Positions 27,502 to 36,842 are shown, numbered from the stretch's first letter. The stretch is 64,000 nt of DNA from Staphylococcus auricularis (GCF_001500315.1 NZ_LLER01000020.1:124001-188000); one strand, 5' to 3'. The notes: generated from the letters alone by a model not told the origin. Numbers and translations are program-made.

Positions 27502-28077
27502 ATGGATGTACATGAAATGAAAGAACGCTTTATTCAATTAGGAGACGTATTTGAAGACCAAGCTTCTCTCTTAACTGAGCTTGATCGAGCAATCGGTGAC
27601 GGGGATCATGGTGTGAATATGTTGAGAGGATTTCAAGCCCTCCCTTCGAAGCTCAACGATAGTTCAATGGCTGAGTTATTTAAATCGGTAGGTATGACGC
27701 TCATGTCACAAGTAGGTGGAGCGTCTGGACCTTTATATGGCTTTAGCTTTGTGAAAATGGCACAAGTTGTCCATGATGAGATCGATAGAGCCAATTTAAA
27801 AGAACTATTACAAGCTTTTTCTGACGCTGTGGCACAACGGGGTAAAGTAACTTTAAATGAAAAAACAATGTTTGATGTCATTGAACGTGCACGTCAAGCA
27901 GTCGCAGAAGATCAAACAGTCTCTCTTAAAAAACTTCAATACTTCGCTGATGAAACGAAAGAGATCGAAGCGACAAAAGGGAGAGCAGCTTATTTTAAAG
28001 AGGAATCTTTAGGACATATCGATCCAGGAGCTCAAAGTAGTGTTTATATTTTAAACGCATTAATAGGAGATGAGTAA
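27502..28077 (+). CDS. dhaL: PTS-dependent dihydroxyacetone kinase, ADP-binding subunit
   Basis: 191 residues from the ATG at 27502 (AAGGAG 8 bases upstream; a GTG at 27493 is too close). DRAIGDGDHGVNMLRGF supplies the Asp residues that coordinate Mg-ADP, and GGASGPLYG is family-typical. DhaL carries a tightly bound ADP that is rephosphorylated by DhaM and passes phosphate to dihydroxyacetone on DhaK. Confidence 0.92.
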   Translation: MDVHEMKERFIQLGDVFEDQASLLTELDRAIGDGDHGVNMLRGFQALPSKLNDSSMAELFKSVGMTLMSQVGGASGPLYGFSFVKMAQVVHDEIDRANLKELLQAFSDAVAQRGKVTLNEKTMFDVIERARQAVAEDQTVSLKKLQYFADETKEIEATKGRAAYFKEESLGHIDPGAQSSVYILNALIGDE

Positions 28078-28078
28078 T

Positions 28079-28453
28079 ATGACAAGTATTGTATTGGTGA
28101 GCCATAGTGATCAAGTGGCTCAAGGTACGAAAGCAATATTACAACAAATGGTTTCCAATGTAGAAATGGTGGGTCAAGGTGGTCATCAAGGAGAGATTGG
28201 AACTTCATATGAAGTGATTCAACAAATGATTGATGGCTTAAATGATGATGCGATTTGCTTTTACGACATCGGTTCAGCAGGAATGAATTTAGATATGTCA
28301 CTTGAGCTTTATCAAGGTTCGCAACGTATTGTAAAAGTAGAATCACCTATTGTGGAAGGTAGTTTTACAGCTGCAGTGAAACTCTCCCTTGGTGCTTCTA
28401 TTGATGAAGTCCTCGATGAATTAGACAACAATTTTCCTAAGAGCAGTCAATAA
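28079..28453 (+). CDS. dhaM: Dihydroxyacetone kinase phosphotransfer subunit DhaM (EIIA-Man-like)
   Basis: 124 residues. IVLVSHSDQVAQG contains the phosphorylated His near residue 9. Only the EIIA-type domain is present, as is usual in Firmicutes. It relays phosphate from HPr to DhaL. It begins one base after the dhaL stop. Confidence 0.9.
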   Translation: MTSIVLVSHSDQVAQGTKAILQQMVSNVEMVGQGGHQGEIGTSYEVIQQMIDGLNDDAICFYDIGSAGMNLDMSLELYQGSQRIVKVESPIVEGSFTAAVKLSLGASIDEVLDELDNNFPKSSQ

Positions 28454-28588
28454 GTTATATGATGTTATAAAACAATTTTAGAAACAAAAAATTTAAGAAT
28501 CATTCAGTTAACAAATGATTAATATAGCAAAATATGATAGAATGTAGATTGATTGTAAGAGAAATGAAAAGTAGGAGGACAAAGAGCC

Positions 28589-29089
28589 ATGAAAGATTTA
28601 ATAAAAAAACATGTCTTAAACGGCGAATTTGAGTCTGTAAAGCGCTTAATGTCCGAAACAGATTTTATGGATTTTGAAGAAGCATTTATTTCTAGTGCGC
28701 ATGAAGTCGAAAGTACAATGTTTTACACATGTGTATTAGATATGATGAAAGAAGAAGAAACTGCTGAATTACACGATTTGGCTTTCTTACTTCTCGTGTA
28801 TCCGTTGAGTGAATTTAAAGGTGCTTTAGATTCAGCTTACTATCATGCAGAGTCTTCTATCCAGTTAACTGACGGTAAAGAAGTTAAAAGTTTACTTCAA
28901 ATGTTGTTACTTCACGCAGTACCAGAACCAGTGATTTCTGATAAACATGCGTTAGAAGTCGCACGACAAATTTTAAAATTAGACCCATCAAACAACGTGG
29001 CGCGTAATGTAGTGAAAGTTACTGCGAAACGTCTTGATCAAGTCGTAGTTGACTTTAATGAGTTAGCCCAATTCAAAAATACGGACTGA
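28589..29089 (+). CDS. Conserved hypothetical helical protein
   Basis: 166 residues, acidic, predicted all-helical and soluble, without signal peptide. The last third (ALEVARQILKLDPSNNVARN) resembles a single TPR-like helix pair. I do not recognise a domain of known function. AGGAGG precedes the ATG; it is a single-gene unit with its own terminator. Confidence 0.75.
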   Translation: MKDLIKKHVLNGEFESVKRLMSETDFMDFEEAFISSAHEVESTMFYTCVLDMMKEEETAELHDLAFLLLVYPLSEFKGALDSAYYHAESSIQLTDGKEVKSLLQMLLLHAVPEPVISDKHALEVARQILKLDPSNNVARNVVKVTAKRLDQVVVDFNELAQFKNTD

Positions 29090-29172
29090 TTGTTTCTTGT
29101 AAAAGCGAATTACAATGAGTTGCGCCTACTTATGAGAAAAATGAATAGAGATTTAAATCAGAATGAAGATGG

Positions 29173-29220
29173 AACGCCCTCAACGTTAACCTCATCGGTT
29201 GACGATCAGGGCGTTATTTT
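29173..29220 (+). terminator. Terminator after the 166-aa gene
   Basis: AACGCCCT (29173-29180) pairs with AGGGCGTT (29208-29215) around an inner GTTAACC/GGTTGAC helix; ATTTT follows. Confidence 0.8.
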
Positions 29221-29640
29221 AATGTGAATGGCTATCACAAGAAATTTTGAGTTAAAATATACCATTGTTGAAGATAAAATCACAGTCAAAATTAAAAAAA
29301 GAGAGAGGCAAATACGTCCAAAGATGGACGGAAATGAAATTTTTAGGGTGGAAATTTTACACTTTTATAAATGTGTGAATTTTCTCAAACATCCTGGTAA
29401 ATATTCGGTATAATGTATAGTTATAAAAACGTAAATTGCCTCGTTACCTCTATTAAGGTAATCCGTAATATTTTGAGTTTATTTTTATTACTTGAAAGAG
29501 ATTATTTAAAATTAAATTTTAATGTATTTTGTAAACTTCACTAAGTGCAATTATGTAAAAATACACTTGTTAGCATTGCATTATGTTGTTAGTACGTTAT
29601 AATATTTTAATGTGTTGACTATGAGGAGGTAAAAAAATAC
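29221..29640. other. Intergenic region upstream of ykvI, no gene seen
   Basis: About 420 very AT-rich bases. A 61-codon frame at 29228-29413 has no ribosome site and looks spurious. A small hairpin TTACCTCTATTAAGGTAA is at 29443-29460. The ykvI promoter is not obvious; a GAGGAGG precedes the gene. Confidence 0.5.
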
Positions 29641-30708
29641 ATGGGCTTTAATAAAGAAGCAATAAAAATTGGTTTTGCTTATGTGGGGATTGTAGTCGGC
29701 GCCGGTTTCTCTACCGGACAAGAAGTCATGCAATTCTTCTCACAATATGGACTATGGGCATATGTCGGTGTTATCCTATCTGGATTAATTCTCGGATTTA
29801 TCGGCCGACAAGTTGCTAAAATTGGTTCAGCATTCGATGCTACCAATCATGAGTCTACATTAACTTATTTATTCGGTAATGGTTTAGGTAAAGTTGTAGA
29901 CTATCTATTAGTTTTCTTCCTATTCGGTATTTCAGTAACAATGATTGCCGGAGCAGGATCAACATTTGAAGAAAGTTTTAACATTCCAACATGGTTAGGT
30001 TCATTAATCATGGTAGGTATCATTTATATCACATTATTAATGGACTTTGAAAAAATCGTTCGTGCTTTAGGTGTTGTTACACCATTCTTAATCATTTTAG
30101 TTGTGATTATCGCAGCTTATTATTTATTCAACGGCGATATAGGATTAAACCAAGTTAACGATGTAGTTGAAAATGACAGTCCTTGGTTAGCTATCCTCTA
30201 TGGTATTAACTATGGTGGTTTAGCATTCGCAGTTGGATTCAGTACTGTCGTTGCAATCGGCGGTGACGCATCTGGTAAACTTGTTTCAGGTGCGGGTGCA
30301 TTATTCGGTGGTGTGGTATACATGGTATTACTCGCACTTATCAACTTTGCATTACAATCTGAATATCCAGCAATCAAAGACGCATCAATTCCTACATTGT
30401 CATTAGCGAATAGCATCCATCCTTGGATTGCAATTATCTTATCTGTCATCATGTTGGCAGTGATGTACAATACAATTCTTGGACTAATGTACTCATTTGC
30501 TTCAAGATTTACAGAACCGTATTCTAAAAAATACCATATCTTCATTATCGTAATGGTATTAGCAGCATACGTTCTAAGCTTCGTAGGATTCGATGGACTT
30601 GTCGATAAATTATACCCAATCATGGGTTATGTAGGCTTAATCGTTGTTATCGGCGTCCTTATCAAATATTACCTACGTAAACGTAAAAACAAAAACTTCA
30701 TTGCTTAA
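29641..30708 (+). CDS. YkvI-type membrane transporter (APC/SSS-like fold)
   Basis: 355 residues with ten to eleven membrane helices. The opening IGFAYVGIVVGAGFSTGQEVMQF resembles the first helix of LeuT-fold transporters, with an unwound GAGF segment, and identifies the YkvI family. Substrate is unknown. It is a single gene with a strong GAGGAGG and a terminator. Confidence 0.85.
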   Translation: MGFNKEAIKIGFAYVGIVVGAGFSTGQEVMQFFSQYGLWAYVGVILSGLILGFIGRQVAKIGSAFDATNHESTLTYLFGNGLGKVVDYLLVFFLFGISVTMIAGAGSTFEESFNIPTWLGSLIMVGIIYITLLMDFEKIVRALGVVTPFLIILVVIIAAYYLFNGDIGLNQVNDVVENDSPWLAILYGINYGGLAFAVGFSTVVAIGGDASGKLVSGAGALFGGVVYMVLLALINFALQSEYPAIKDASIPTLSLANSIHPWIAIILSVIMLAVMYNTILGLMYSFASRFTEPYSKKYHIFIIVMVLAAYVLSFVGFDGLVDKLYPIMGYVGLIVVIGVLIKYYLRKRKNKNFIA

Positions 30709-30746
30709 TGTTAGAGCAATATTGAGATAAGATGTATCTTAAGTAG

Positions 30747-30786
30747 AAAGCTCAAAGTGTAAGAGATTACGCTTTGAGCTTTTTTG
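30747..30786 (+). terminator. Terminator after ykvI
   Basis: AAAGCTCAAAG (30747-30757) pairs with CTTTGAGCTTT (30772-30782), followed by a T-run. Confidence 0.85.
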
Positions 30787-30931
30787 TTGTTTGATAGTAA
30801 TGCGGGCACCATTGTCTTATATAAATTTTTGAATGTCAGCTTAAAGTCACATAGACTAGATATATGTATTGCGTTAACCATATCAACGTAAAATAAATTG
30901 TGATACAATGCTTTCGAAAGGAAAGGTTTTT

Positions 30932-31954
30932 ATGCAGCAGAGACGTAAATGGCTGATCATTACGATATGTGTCATTTTAGCCGTGGCTTTATTGACAGGG
31001 TTACGCTTAAAATATCATTATGATGAAGTACATAAGAATGAAGGTACAAAACAGAAAGTACAAATCAATAATAAAAAAGTGAATTCATTTATCGACATTA
31101 CATACAGTGAAGCCATTCCGAATAGTCGTCTGGATATTATTACGCCACGGAATTTAGATCGAGATAATAAACTCCCAATCATCTTTTGGCTTCACGGGGG
31201 AGGTTATATTGCAGGAGATAAGCAATATAAAAACCCTTTACTCGCAGAAATCGCGGAACAAGGGTATATCATCGTAAATATAGATTATGCTTTAGCACCG
31301 GAGTATCGTTATCCAACTCAATTACAACAAATGGATGCGGCTGTCCGTTTTATGAAGCGGAATACACACAAGTTACCGATTGACTTTAATCAAGTCGTCA
31401 TTGGCGGAGATTCTGCAGGCGCGCAAATGGCGAGTCAGTATATCGCGATGCAAACCAATCAAAAATTGCGTGAGAATATGCACTTTGAACAACAGTTCCA
31501 GCCTGATGCAATCAAAGCTGCGATCTTTTATGGTGGGTTTTATGACATGAAGACAGTGAAGGCGACTGAGTTCCCACGGATTCAATTATTTATGGAAAGT
31601 TATACCGGAGAGCATGCATGGGATAAACAATTTAAAAATCTGTCTCAAATGTCTACGATTAACCATATAACTGAAGACTATCCAGCGACGTTTCTATCTG
31701 TCGGAGATGCAGATCCATTCGTCAGTCAAAATCAGTCATTTAATGAAGCGTTAAACGCGAAAAATATCCCAGTATCGACATTCTTTTATGATGGGTCACA
31801 CCATTTGAAACATCAATATCAGTTCCATTTAGAATTACCAGAATCTAAACGGAACATTGAAGAAACATTGAAGTTTCTCAGTCGTAACACGTCATCATCG
31901 ACATTAAACCAATCTTCAGACTCTGATGAAGGCGTTACATTAGATCCATATTAA
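30932..31954 (+). CDS. Membrane-anchored alpha/beta hydrolase (esterase/lipase)
   Basis: 340 residues from the ATG at 30932. An N-terminal hydrophobic helix (about 8-26) anchors it or acts as an uncleaved signal. HGGGYIAGDK gives the oxyanion hole, GGDSAGAQMA the nucleophilic Ser, VGDADPF the acid and GSHHLKH the His of the hormone-sensitive lipase-like family. A homologue sits at the same place in S. aureus. Substrate unknown. Confidence 0.85.
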   Translation: MQQRRKWLIITICVILAVALLTGLRLKYHYDEVHKNEGTKQKVQINNKKVNSFIDITYSEAIPNSRLDIITPRNLDRDNKLPIIFWLHGGGYIAGDKQYKNPLLAEIAEQGYIIVNIDYALAPEYRYPTQLQQMDAAVRFMKRNTHKLPIDFNQVVIGGDSAGAQMASQYIAMQTNQKLRENMHFEQQFQPDAIKAAIFYGGFYDMKTVKATEFPRIQLFMESYTGEHAWDKQFKNLSQMSTINHITEDYPATFLSVGDADPFVSQNQSFNEALNAKNIPVSTFFYDGSHHLKHQYQFHLELPESKRNIEETLKFLSRNTSSSTLNQSSDSDEGVTLDPY

Positions 31955-31976
31955 TTTTAAAAATGCGTAAAAAAAT

Positions 31977-32026
31977 ACGTCCGTCAAAGTTTACACTAAC
32001 GCGTAACACTTTGATGGGCGTTTTTT
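31977..32026 (+). terminator. Terminator after the esterase gene
   Basis: ACGTCCGTCAAAGT (31977-31990) pairs with ACTTTGATGGGCGT (32008-32021) with G-U pairs, then TTTTTT. Confidence 0.85.
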
Positions 32027-32056
32027 AAGTGACTCATTGTATGAAGTTAGGTTGTA

Positions 32057-32563
32057 TTAAATTAATAATTTAGCCATGACGTATTTATTATAATAACGGT
32101 CATCAATATATAATTTATCACGTAATTCGCCTTCAATTTTAAAACCGGCATCTTTGAACATATCAACGGCTGTGGTATTTTCAGGGACGACCGATACTTC
32201 GATGCGACGAATTTGATGATTCGTACACCAGGCTTCGACAGAGTTAATAAGGGCACGACCTAATCCACGCTCACGATAATGACGTATCACACCTAAGGTC
32301 ACTTTCGCTTCATGTTTCGTTCGTTCTAAACTTTCAGTCGTCACAATCGTATAGCCGACAAGTTCTCCATTATGTTCTGCTACGAAGATGGCGTTTGCCG
32401 GTGAGGTAATAAAGTATTCAAGGTGATCGATGGCATCTGTTTTAGAGGGTGCATACTCACCTTGGTTGTATACCAAATAATCAGATTCATCATATATTTT
32501 ACTTGCTAGAGAGACAAATTCATCTACATCTTTAATACTGATTTCTCGAATCATATGCGACAT
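32057..32563 (-). CDS. GNAT N-acetyltransferase
   Basis: 168 residues. VTLGVIRHYRERGLGRALIN is the acetyl-CoA pyrophosphate loop (R/QxxGxG/A), followed by IRRIEVSVVPENTTAVDMFK and the motif B region KDAGFKIEGELRDKLYIDD. Similar to ribosomal-protein/amino-acid acetyltransferase-like GNATs; acceptor unknown. GAGGTG is 8 bases before the ATG. Confidence 0.85.
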   Translation of the reverse strand: MSHMIREISIKDVDEFVSLASKIYDESDYLVYNQGEYAPSKTDAIDHLEYFITSPANAIFVAEHNGELVGYTIVTTESLERTKHEAKVTLGVIRHYRERGLGRALINSVEAWCTNHQIRRIEVSVVPENTTAVDMFKDAGFKIEGELRDKLYIDDRYYNKYVMAKLLI

Positions 32564-33085
32564 ATCATTTCACCTCAATTCGTAAATCTCTATATACTAT
32601 TATAGTATAAAATTAAATCAATGACTTAAATTTAGAAGAAATTTTTTAACGTTTAAAAATATTAACAAATACAAAACATTTTGTGTATCTCATCGTAAAG
32701 TTGATATGTCTTTTAAATGGGTGGGGCGCCCGTTGCGTATCTTTTCGATTGAGTTGCACTACATAGATTAACACAATAAGGGATTTTGTGGAAATTTTGA
32801 GGTGGAATAGAAGAACCGCATTTTGAATGTTAAGAATTTGTAAATTTAATTGTGAGATTGTAAATTTTGTGCTATTTTCAAGTTAAGACATTTTTGATTT
32901 ATGAGATTATGCCACCATTATGGTCGATCGAGATGAAATAGCATGGGGGCTATTTTGTGTCGGACGCGTATCTTATCAGTCTTTGTGTCGAAAGGGATTA
33001 AATAAATTTATTGAAGCGGAGCAAACATAAATGTAATGGAGGTACAAATGTATTTATGTTTTGGCCCCAATCGGAGGATTATTAA
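32564..33085. other. Intergenic region where graXRS-vraFG would be expected
   Basis: 522 bases with no gene beyond a possible 22-codon leader frame at its right end. In S. aureus the cationic-peptide sensor genes graXRS and the transporter vraFG lie between this acetyltransferase neighbourhood and the phosphate-transporter pair (from memory). A small hairpin AAATAGC/GCTATTT lies at 32936-32955. Confidence 0.5.
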
Positions 33086-33116
33086 ATGTTTAATAAGAAA
33101 AAAGATAAGTTTATGA
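33048..33116 (+). CDS. Possible 22-aa leader ORF overlapping the DUF47 gene
   Basis: ATG at 33048 with GGAGG 6 bases upstream (TGGAGGTACAA) opens MYLCFGPNRRIIKCLIRKK plus three residues. It ends 31 bases inside the next gene in another frame. The ribosome site is better than chance, but no homologue is known; it may only couple translation. Confidence 0.25.
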   Translation: MYLCFGPNRRIIKCLIRKKISL

Positions 33117-33703
33117 TTCAACTAGAAGAGATGGTCTATAATCTAGACCGCGCAGCAATAGAGTTTGGCAAAATGGATTTTAATACTCACCTAGATCTTA
33201 AAGCTTACTCAGATAACATTAAAACTTATGAATCACACGGTGATGAACTCATGCATCAGGTGATATCTGATCTGAACCAAACGTTCATTACACCAATCGA
33301 ACGCGAGGATATCTTATCATTGTGTAACGCGATTGATGATGTGTTAGATGCGATGGAAGAAACATCAGCAATGTTTGAAATGTATTCAATCGAATATACG
33401 GACGATTACATGGCTGAATTTGTAGATAACATTCAAAAAGCCGTTGCTGAAATGAAACTCGCAGTGGGGCTACTCGTTGAGAAAAAATTATCTCACATGC
33501 GTATTCATTCTATTAACATTAAAGAATTCGAAACAAACTGTGATGGCATTCTAAGACAGTCTATTAAACATATTTTCAACAGTGAAACAGACCCAGTTAC
33601 ATTAATCAAAATTAAAGAAATTTATGAAAGTATGGAAGAAATATCCGATAAATGTCAAGCTGTAGCAAATAATTTTGAAACTATTATCATGAAAAATAGC
33701 TAA
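33086..33703 (+). CDS. DUF47 family PhoU-like protein, partner of the phosphate transporter
   Basis: 205 residues, helical, of the DUF47/PhoU-like family (for example ISLKEFETNCDGILRQ-type segments and REDILSLCNAIDDVLDAMEE with metal-binding acidic residues). Such proteins are encoded next to Pit transporters and modulate them. Twelve bases separate it from pit. CGGAGG precedes the ATG. Confidence 0.88.
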   Translation: MFNKKKDKFMIQLEEMVYNLDRAAIEFGKMDFNTHLDLKAYSDNIKTYESHGDELMHQVISDLNQTFITPIEREDILSLCNAIDDVLDAMEETSAMFEMYSIEYTDDYMAEFVDNIQKAVAEMKLAVGLLVEKKLSHMRIHSINIKEFETNCDGILRQSIKHIFNSETDPVTLIKIKEIYESMEEISDKCQAVANNFETIIMKNS

Positions 33704-33715
33704 GGAGACTTCAAA

Positions 33716-34723
33716 ATGGATTATATACTTGTCATTACGATTGCGATTGTTATTTTCAGTTTGATTTTTGACTTTATCAATGGCTTCCATGATACAGCCA
33801 ATGCGGTAGCAACAGCCGTATCGACGAGAGCATTGACGCCAAAGGTTGCTATTTTCCTAGCTGCAATTATGAACTTTATCGGTGCATTGACGTTCACAGG
33901 GGTTGCTGGAACGATTACAAGCGATATCGTTGATCCATTCAAACTACAAAATGGATTAGTCGTTGTGCTTGCGGCCATCATCGCAGCGATTGCATGGAAT
34001 TTAATCACGTGGGTGTACGGGATACCAAGTTCTTCTTCACACGCGTTAATTGGTGCGATAGCAGGAGCAGCGATTGCGTCTCAGCATTCCTTTAATGTGT
34101 TACATTATCAAGGTTTTTCAAAAATCATTATCGTGCTGTTATTGTCTCCTTTAATTGCATTCTGTGTCGGATTTTGTATTTACAGCGTTGTGAAAATTGT
34201 ATTCAAAAATGCAAATCTAACAAAAACCAACCGCAACTTTAGATATTTTCAAATCTTTACTGCGTCACTACAGTCATTTTCTCACGGAACGAATGACGCA
34301 CAAAAATCTATGGGGATTATTACGTTAGCGTTAATCGTCGCTGGATTACAAAATGGCGGTAGCGTGGAACCACAGTTCTGGGTTAAAGTGGCCTGTGCGA
34401 CAGCGATGGGTCTAGGTACCGCAGTAGGGGGCTGGAAGATTATCAAAACCGTTGGCGGTAACATCATGAAGATTCGTCCAGCCAACGGGGCAGCAGCTGA
34501 CTTATCTTCTGCCTTAACTATCTTTGTCGCATCGTCATTACACTTCCCATTATCTACGACGCATGTCGTATCTTCATCTATTTTAGGTGTAGGTGCGTCA
34601 AACCGTATTAAAGGTGTGAAATGGAATACGGCAAAACGCATGGTCATTACTTGGGTGATTACGTTACCAATCTCTGCTATACTCGCAGCCTTGGTATTTT
34701 TCTTCTTTGATATTTTTCTTTAA
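33716..34723 (+). CDS. pit: Low-affinity inorganic phosphate transporter (Pit family)
   Basis: 335 residues, ten to eleven helices. Two copies of the PiT signature are visible: FDFINGFHDTANAVATAVSTR near the N-terminus and SFSHGTNDAQKSMGII near residue 185. It imports metal-phosphate or Na+/H+-coupled phosphate. Operon with the DUF47 gene; AAGGAG before the ATG. Confidence 0.93.
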   Translation: MDYILVITIAIVIFSLIFDFINGFHDTANAVATAVSTRALTPKVAIFLAAIMNFIGALTFTGVAGTITSDIVDPFKLQNGLVVVLAAIIAAIAWNLITWVYGIPSSSSHALIGAIAGAAIASQHSFNVLHYQGFSKIIIVLLLSPLIAFCVGFCIYSVVKIVFKNANLTKTNRNFRYFQIFTASLQSFSHGTNDAQKSMGIITLALIVAGLQNGGSVEPQFWVKVACATAMGLGTAVGGWKIIKTVGGNIMKIRPANGAAADLSSALTIFVASSLHFPLSTTHVVSSSILGVGASNRIKGVKWNTAKRMVITWVITLPISAILAALVFFFFDIFL

Positions 34724-34793
34724 AATGATTGCTACATCGCACTTGACGTGTAGGTGGCTACATATTCTCATAACAATATAAAATAAGGCATGG

Positions 34794-34827
34794 ATTTAAC
34801 TAAGTCAGTTAAACCCATGCCTTTTTC
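34794..34827 (+). terminator. Terminator after pit
   Basis: AAGGCATGG...TTAAC pairs with GTTAA...CCATGCCTT around a short loop, followed by TTTT. Confidence 0.85.
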
Positions 34828-34852
34828 GTTGTGTAGTGAATATTTTTAACAT

Positions 34853-34900
34853 GAAAAAACCCTTCGAAGTCTAACCGTAATGGCTAAGTTTCGAAGGGTA
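34853..34900 (-). terminator. Terminator of the LysM-CHAP gene
   Basis: Arms ACCCTTCGAA (34859-34868) and TTCGAAGGGT (34890-34899); on the minus strand TTTTTT follows at 34859-34854. Confidence 0.85.
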
Positions 34901-34912
34901 AATAAAAAATGA

Positions 34913-35758
34913 TTAATGAATGTAATTATAGCTTGATACTTCTGATGCTGGGATTGTACGGTAATCTACCACGCCTGGTGGTGTATTGTAGTTCATTTCA
35001 GAAATGAGAAGACTGCCATCTGGGTTGACTTGTTCAACATAAGCAACGTGTCCTACAGCACCTGCGTATGTTTGTAAGATTGCACCAGCTTCAGGTCTGT
35101 TATCTACTAAATAACCATCTGCAGCTGCATTGCTTGCCCAGTGATCAGCGTTCCACCAGTAAGTGCTGATACCTTGACCAGTTTCAGCACGACGATTGAA
35201 TACGTGCCAAGTACATTGACCCCAGTCATATAAGTTTTGATGGTTGAACACTGGAGAGTTCGTTGAGTGTGATGAGTTATTTTGAGTAGCGCTACTACCA
35301 CTGCCTCCACCAGATGTAGTTGATGTTGATCCATTAGGAATTGTTAATGTTTGATCTGGATGAATTAAATAACCATTTAAATTATTCGCACGCATTAACG
35401 CATCTACAGACACACCATATTGGTTAGCGATCATGTTTAATGATTCTCCTGATTTTACAGTATGTGTACTACCAGAAGATTGGCTTGTACTTTGTGTAGA
35501 TTTAGAACTTTGGTTTGAACTAGAGCTAGAGCTGTTTGAGCTACCACCGATTGTAAGAACTTGACCTGGGAACACCATGTTGTCAGTTAAATTATTGTTC
35601 TTTTTGATGGCATCTACTGAAGTATTGTGTTGTTGTGCAATACTCCAAAGTGATTCACCGGATTGAACTGTGTGCTGAGTCGAAGCTTCAGCGTCATGAC
35701 TAGCTAAGAACGCTGCAGCCCCTGATGCTGCAGTAAGGGTAAAAGCTAACTTTTTCAA
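34913..35758 (-). CDS. Secreted LysM-LysM-CHAP cell-wall amidase (SsaA/SceB-like)
   Basis: 281 residues. The start is a TTG at 35758, fixed by AAAGGAGG 7 bases upstream and by the signal peptide it opens (MKKLAFTLTAASGAAAFLAS, cleavage near residue 25). Two LysM domains (about 27-71 and 98-142: HTVQSGESLWSIAQQ, HTVKSGESLNMIANQ) are split by a Ser/Gln linker. The C-terminal CHAP domain has the Cys in YDWGQCTWHVF and the His in GAVGHVAYVE. It binds and cleaves peptidoglycan amide bonds. A close homologue occupies the same place beside pit in S. aureus. Confidence 0.93.
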   Translation of the reverse strand: MKKLAFTLTAASGAAAFLASHDAEASTQHTVQSGESLWSIAQQHNTSVDAIKKNNNLTDNMVFPGQVLTIGGSSNSSSSSSNQSSKSTQSTSQSSGSTHTVKSGESLNMIANQYGVSVDALMRANNLNGYLIHPDQTLTIPNGSTSTTSGGGSGSSATQNNSSHSTNSPVFNHQNLYDWGQCTWHVFNRRAETGQGISTYWWNADHWASNAAADGYLVDNRPEAGAILQTYAGAVGHVAYVEQVNPDGSLLISEMNYNTPPGVVDYRTIPASEVSSYNYIH

Positions 35759-36094
35759 CGATACTCCTCCTTTAATTCAACTAAGTCTGTAAATGACTTA
35801 TATTCTTTTTGTATTTAAATTTATTCGGATAATAAGACAATTCATATCGTAACAAAAATTAGAGCAGCTGTGGGGGTTTGTTATGAAGATGTAACATTTA
35901 GTAATAATTGATTTTTTAAATTAAAGTCTTAAAAATACGTCAATGACGGGAATGATTAAAAATTACATAAAAATAGCTTTTATAAAAAGTACGTAATCCT
36001 GTAATAATTGGTTACATATTGAATTGCTTGATTAGGGTAGTAGATTTTGTGAAAATGTAAACAGTACTACAATAAGAAAAAGGGGGCCTATCGC
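35759..36094. promoter_or_regulatory. Divergent promoter region of the amidase and the Bax-inhibitor-like gene
   Basis: 336 AT-rich bases without a gene. TGTGAAAATGTAAACA (36048-36063), close to the plus-strand gene, recurs upstream of the surface-protein gene at 54569 and resembles a cre with one mismatch. No convincing WalR site pair was found upstream of the amidase. Confidence 0.4.
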
Positions 36095-36748
36095 ATGGCT
36101 GATACAGCATCGAAACAGGAAAAGAAAGAGAAAAAAGAGAAATCTGAAAGTAAATCATACGGCAAAGTATGGCTATTCTTTATCTATTATTGGCTTATCT
36201 TTGGTGTGGGTTGCTATTTCGGACAATTCTTACCTATGGAATGGAGAAAACCATTATCCCTCGTGTTACTTGTTCTTGTCTTAGCTAACTTATTTATTAA
36301 ACACGGGCGTAAATATGGTATCGTAATGTCTCACATCTATACACTTGCGATTGGGCTATTTTCTTTTGCGACATTTACTATTTACTTGCAAAATTTAGGC
36401 GCAGAAGTTTTCTATAAAAACGTCATTCTCGCAATCAGTGCATTTATCGTATTCGGCTTAATTGGTTACTTCTTAATCAACGATGCATCTGGTATGGGAA
36501 GATACTTATTTGTAATCCTCGTATCACTCATTATCGCTGGTATTGTTGGTATCTTTATTAACAATCCGGTTTATCATACCATTACAACAATCGTTGGTTT
36601 ACTATTATTCTTAATGTATACGATCTTTGACTTTAATCGTATGAAACGCGGTAACTTTAATGCACGTGAGCTCGGTTTCAATCTATTCATCAACTTACTC
36701 AATATCGTAAGAGATGTGTTTAGATTAGCTGATCGCGTTAGAAAATAA
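36095..36748 (+). CDS. Polytopic membrane protein, possibly Bax inhibitor-1-like
   Basis: 217 residues. A Lys/Glu-rich cytoplasmic N-terminus (about 1-28) is followed by seven hydrophobic helices. The ending IFDFNRMKRGNFNARELGFN and LFINLLNIVRDVFRL resembles the C-terminus of BI-1/YccA-type proteins. The assignment is tentative; function unknown. AGGGGG precedes the ATG. Confidence 0.7.
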   Translation: MADTASKQEKKEKKEKSESKSYGKVWLFFIYYWLIFGVGCYFGQFLPMEWRKPLSLVLLVLVLANLFIKHGRKYGIVMSHIYTLAIGLFSFATFTIYLQNLGAEVFYKNVILAISAFIVFGLIGYFLINDASGMGRYLFVILVSLIIAGIVGIFINNPVYHTITTIVGLLLFLMYTIFDFNRMKRGNFNARELGFNLFINLLNIVRDVFRLADRVRK

Positions 36749-36796
36749 AGAATGAAAATAGTGTTTTTATTGTTTTCAATAGAGACATAAAAATAG

Positions 36797-36842
36797 AGGA
36801 GATAGAATAGACACGAGGATTGTGTTGTTCTATCTCCTTTTG
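36797..36842 (+). terminator. Terminator after the Bax-inhibitor-like gene
   Basis: AGGAGATAGAA (36797-36807) pairs with TTCTATCTCCT (36828-36838), then TTT. Confidence 0.8.

Noticed and set aside
29228-29413. 61-codon plus-strand frame before ykvI
   Set aside because: No ribosome site, lies just after a terminator, no recognisable protein features.
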